This document shows positions 62,443 to 64,000 of a stretch of DNA of 64,000 bases, piece after piece (within the stretch, counting starts at the first letter, position 1; each line of letters opens with the position of its first letter). Under the pieces are notes generated by a model. That model was not told the origin of the DNA, did no database searches, and worked only from the letters and a program-made list of their open reading frames with translations. The stretch covers positions 15,174,126-15,238,125 of the forward strand of contig JAGGNK010013558.1 in the NCBI GenBank assembly GCA_017590115.1, in the 5' to 3' direction. The position numbers and the translations under genes were made by a program. Origin of the DNA: Montifringilla adamsi (taxonomy: Eukaryota; Chordata; Aves; Passeriformes; Passeridae).

Positions 62443-64000
62443 TTTTTGCCCTCTTCCTTGGTCCATCTTCAGCCTTTGGAGGGCGACAGGTCCTGCTGGA
62501 GCTCCTGCCTGCTGCCCCCGCCACGCTGGCAGCCACTAGATGGGGAGCTCGGCTAATGGGTCCAGCCCTGCTCAGAGCCTGGTCACCATCTGGCAGACAA
62601 AAATCAGAGGGAGGGGACTCCTCTGCAGCAACAAAGTAGGCCGCCCCGACTTCAAATTGAGGATAAGAACAAGTGATGGAGTCTCCGGCCACAGCTTGAA
62701 AGCAACCCATCAATGTCATCTTGAGTTAAGTACCTGATGCTGGCACTTTGCTGCAGTTCTTGGGGGGATAAGGGCTCTGACAGGGTCATTGTTTCAAGTG
62801 GAGTTCAGTCTTTTGTTTGCCATAAACGAAGAAGACAGGAAGTCAGCTGTGAGGTTTAGGAATAATATTTAGATAATTGTGAGATATCTCATCTTAAAGT
62901 TCAAACTGATTGAACCTGAGCTGAGTTTTGAGTCAAACTTTGTTTACAGGCCCATCATCTTTGTGGCTGACACTTGCAAAGAGGAAGAGAGAGAGAGAGG
63001 CGACGTGGAGGGAAGAGTGAAAGAGAATGAGCCAGGACTTACGGTTTCTTTCTGACCTTGGCAAGAGGGAAAAATCCATACGGAAAGCAAAACAATAAAT
63101 AATAATAAATAATAACACCAACAGCAATGCCAACACTCCAGGAGCCGGAAAATAAAAATAACACTCCATTGTGCCCACATTCTTAATAACTCTGCATCTG
63201 ACTATCTAAATCCATGCTTCTGCAAAAATCATCCAGGAAGATGCTTGCACCAAACACAGCATGAGCCTTGCATTTAATCGGTTACTGTAATAAACATATA
63301 AAAAAAGATTTTTTTTTCCATGAGAGGACAGAGCAGTGGCTACATAAAAGGACATCAAATGACACATCCTCCATCTCCCAGCAAATAAAAAAGCCATCAG
63401 CTCATAACAAGGCGGTGATAAAAGGTGCTGAGGCCAGTAAGATTAAGACTTTGTAATAAGGTTCGGGCGCCAAAACTGACAGCCATTTTCTTTTATATTT
63501 ATCATGTCTTCACATTGGGGTGAGAAGCCAGGAGTCTGTCCCATTGCTGGCTAGAATTTATAGCAGCTCCATTATTAGGAGATTGCACTGAAATGGGGCA
63601 GAGGTATGGTTTTCTGAGAACGCTACAATAGCCTCCTACATTATACACTTGACAGGTTTGTCAGCGCTTAGTAACAAGCCTTGTAAAGTACTTTAATATC
63701 ATTAGCACTATTTTCTTAATGTGTCTGCTCTCCTAGCAGCCTGAAAATATCATATATCATGGTCCAGAGGAAGGCATACGTAGCTATCTCTCTCATTCTC
63801 CCTCTCTTTCTTTTTTTTTTTACCTTCCCCCTGAAATTTGATTTTATTGCCACACATTTGGTTGATGTTTTAATCAAAATAATGTAGCCATTTTCCTTTA
63901 TTGATTAACAAGTAAATATGTATAAATATGTAGTTAGGGGTGGGCAACCCTTTTAGAGGATATTGCAAACAACATAATTAATGGCTTCCTCATCTAATTG
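62443..64000. other. Intergenic or intronic sequence, nothing firm
   Basis: Short simple repeats: (AG)n at about 62985-63000 and (AAT)n-like at 63094-63116. Repeat-free intervals at 63180-63310 and 63530-63730 could be conserved elements by texture ('cgcttagtaacaagcc', 'ttaatatcattagcac'), with no alignment support. A 'ggggtgggcaaccc' word near 63938 faintly recalls hAT transposon ends but is too short to call. Confidence 0.5.

Noticed and set aside
63936..64000. 'ggggtgggcaaccc' resembling the terminal repeat of hAT transposons
   Set aside because: Only about 14 bases match, there is no partner terminus or target-site duplication, and the window ends.
1..64000. Endogenous retrovirus, CRISPR array or bacterial operon
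   Set aside because: No LTR pairs, primer-binding sites, retroviral polymerase motifs, spaced direct repeats, ribosome-binding sites or tightly packed long genes were seen anywhere.

Overview
This window reads as non-coding nuclear DNA from an amniote, most likely a bird. The main evidence is four short copies of the 3' end of a CR1 LINE (two per strand). Each carries the motif GGTTGGAAGGGACCTTAAAG or its complement, decayed to varying degrees. This is the characteristic dispersed repeat of avian genomes. Older relics add to this: MIR/CORE-SINE-like pieces, an L3/CR1-like LINE piece, an older CR1 copy and several low-copy amniote repeats. Composition is AT-rich with long homopolymer runs and short microsatellites. 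There is no sign of a bacterial, phage or plasmid origin.

I find no protein-coding gene I can support. The open frames are short (longest about 211 codons), overlap on both strands, and often start at non-ATG codons. They show no domain, conserved motif, or chain of frames linked by splice sites. One 94-base stretch at 36844-36937 has the outline of an internal exon and is listed only as a weak candidate. I recognise no rRNA, tRNA, known microRNA or CRISPR array. The window looks like an intergenic desert or the inside of a very long intron.

Layout: 1-11 kb is plain sequence with one CR1 end and one old SINE-like relic. 11-17 kb holds an AT-rich possible conserved block, L3/CR1 and MIR relics, a CR1 end, and a second possible conserved block. 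17-30 kb is mostly featureless, broken by G, T and TA runs, a CR1 end and a decayed palindromic repeat. 30-36 kb has another possible conserved block, a GC-rich stretch with two strong G-quadruplex motifs, a MIR relic and a small CpG cluster. 36-46 kb carries a long A run, the candidate exon, a well-matched hairpin (39176-39380) beside a microsatellite, a MIR relic, an unclassified repeat with nested palindromes, and an old CR1. 46-64 kb has several AT-rich possible regulatory blocks, a compact orphan CpG island (about 53.1-53.3 kb) beside a 16-base palindrome, the last CR1 end and a tandem duplication.

The most unusual item is the 39.2 kb hairpin. Its two 45-base inner arms differ at only three positions, and two of those fit decay of a single ancestral CpG. 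All calls were made by eye. Repeat family names come from memory of consensus features and have not been checked against a library. No conservation data were available, so 'conserved-looking' is a guess from base composition and motif content.
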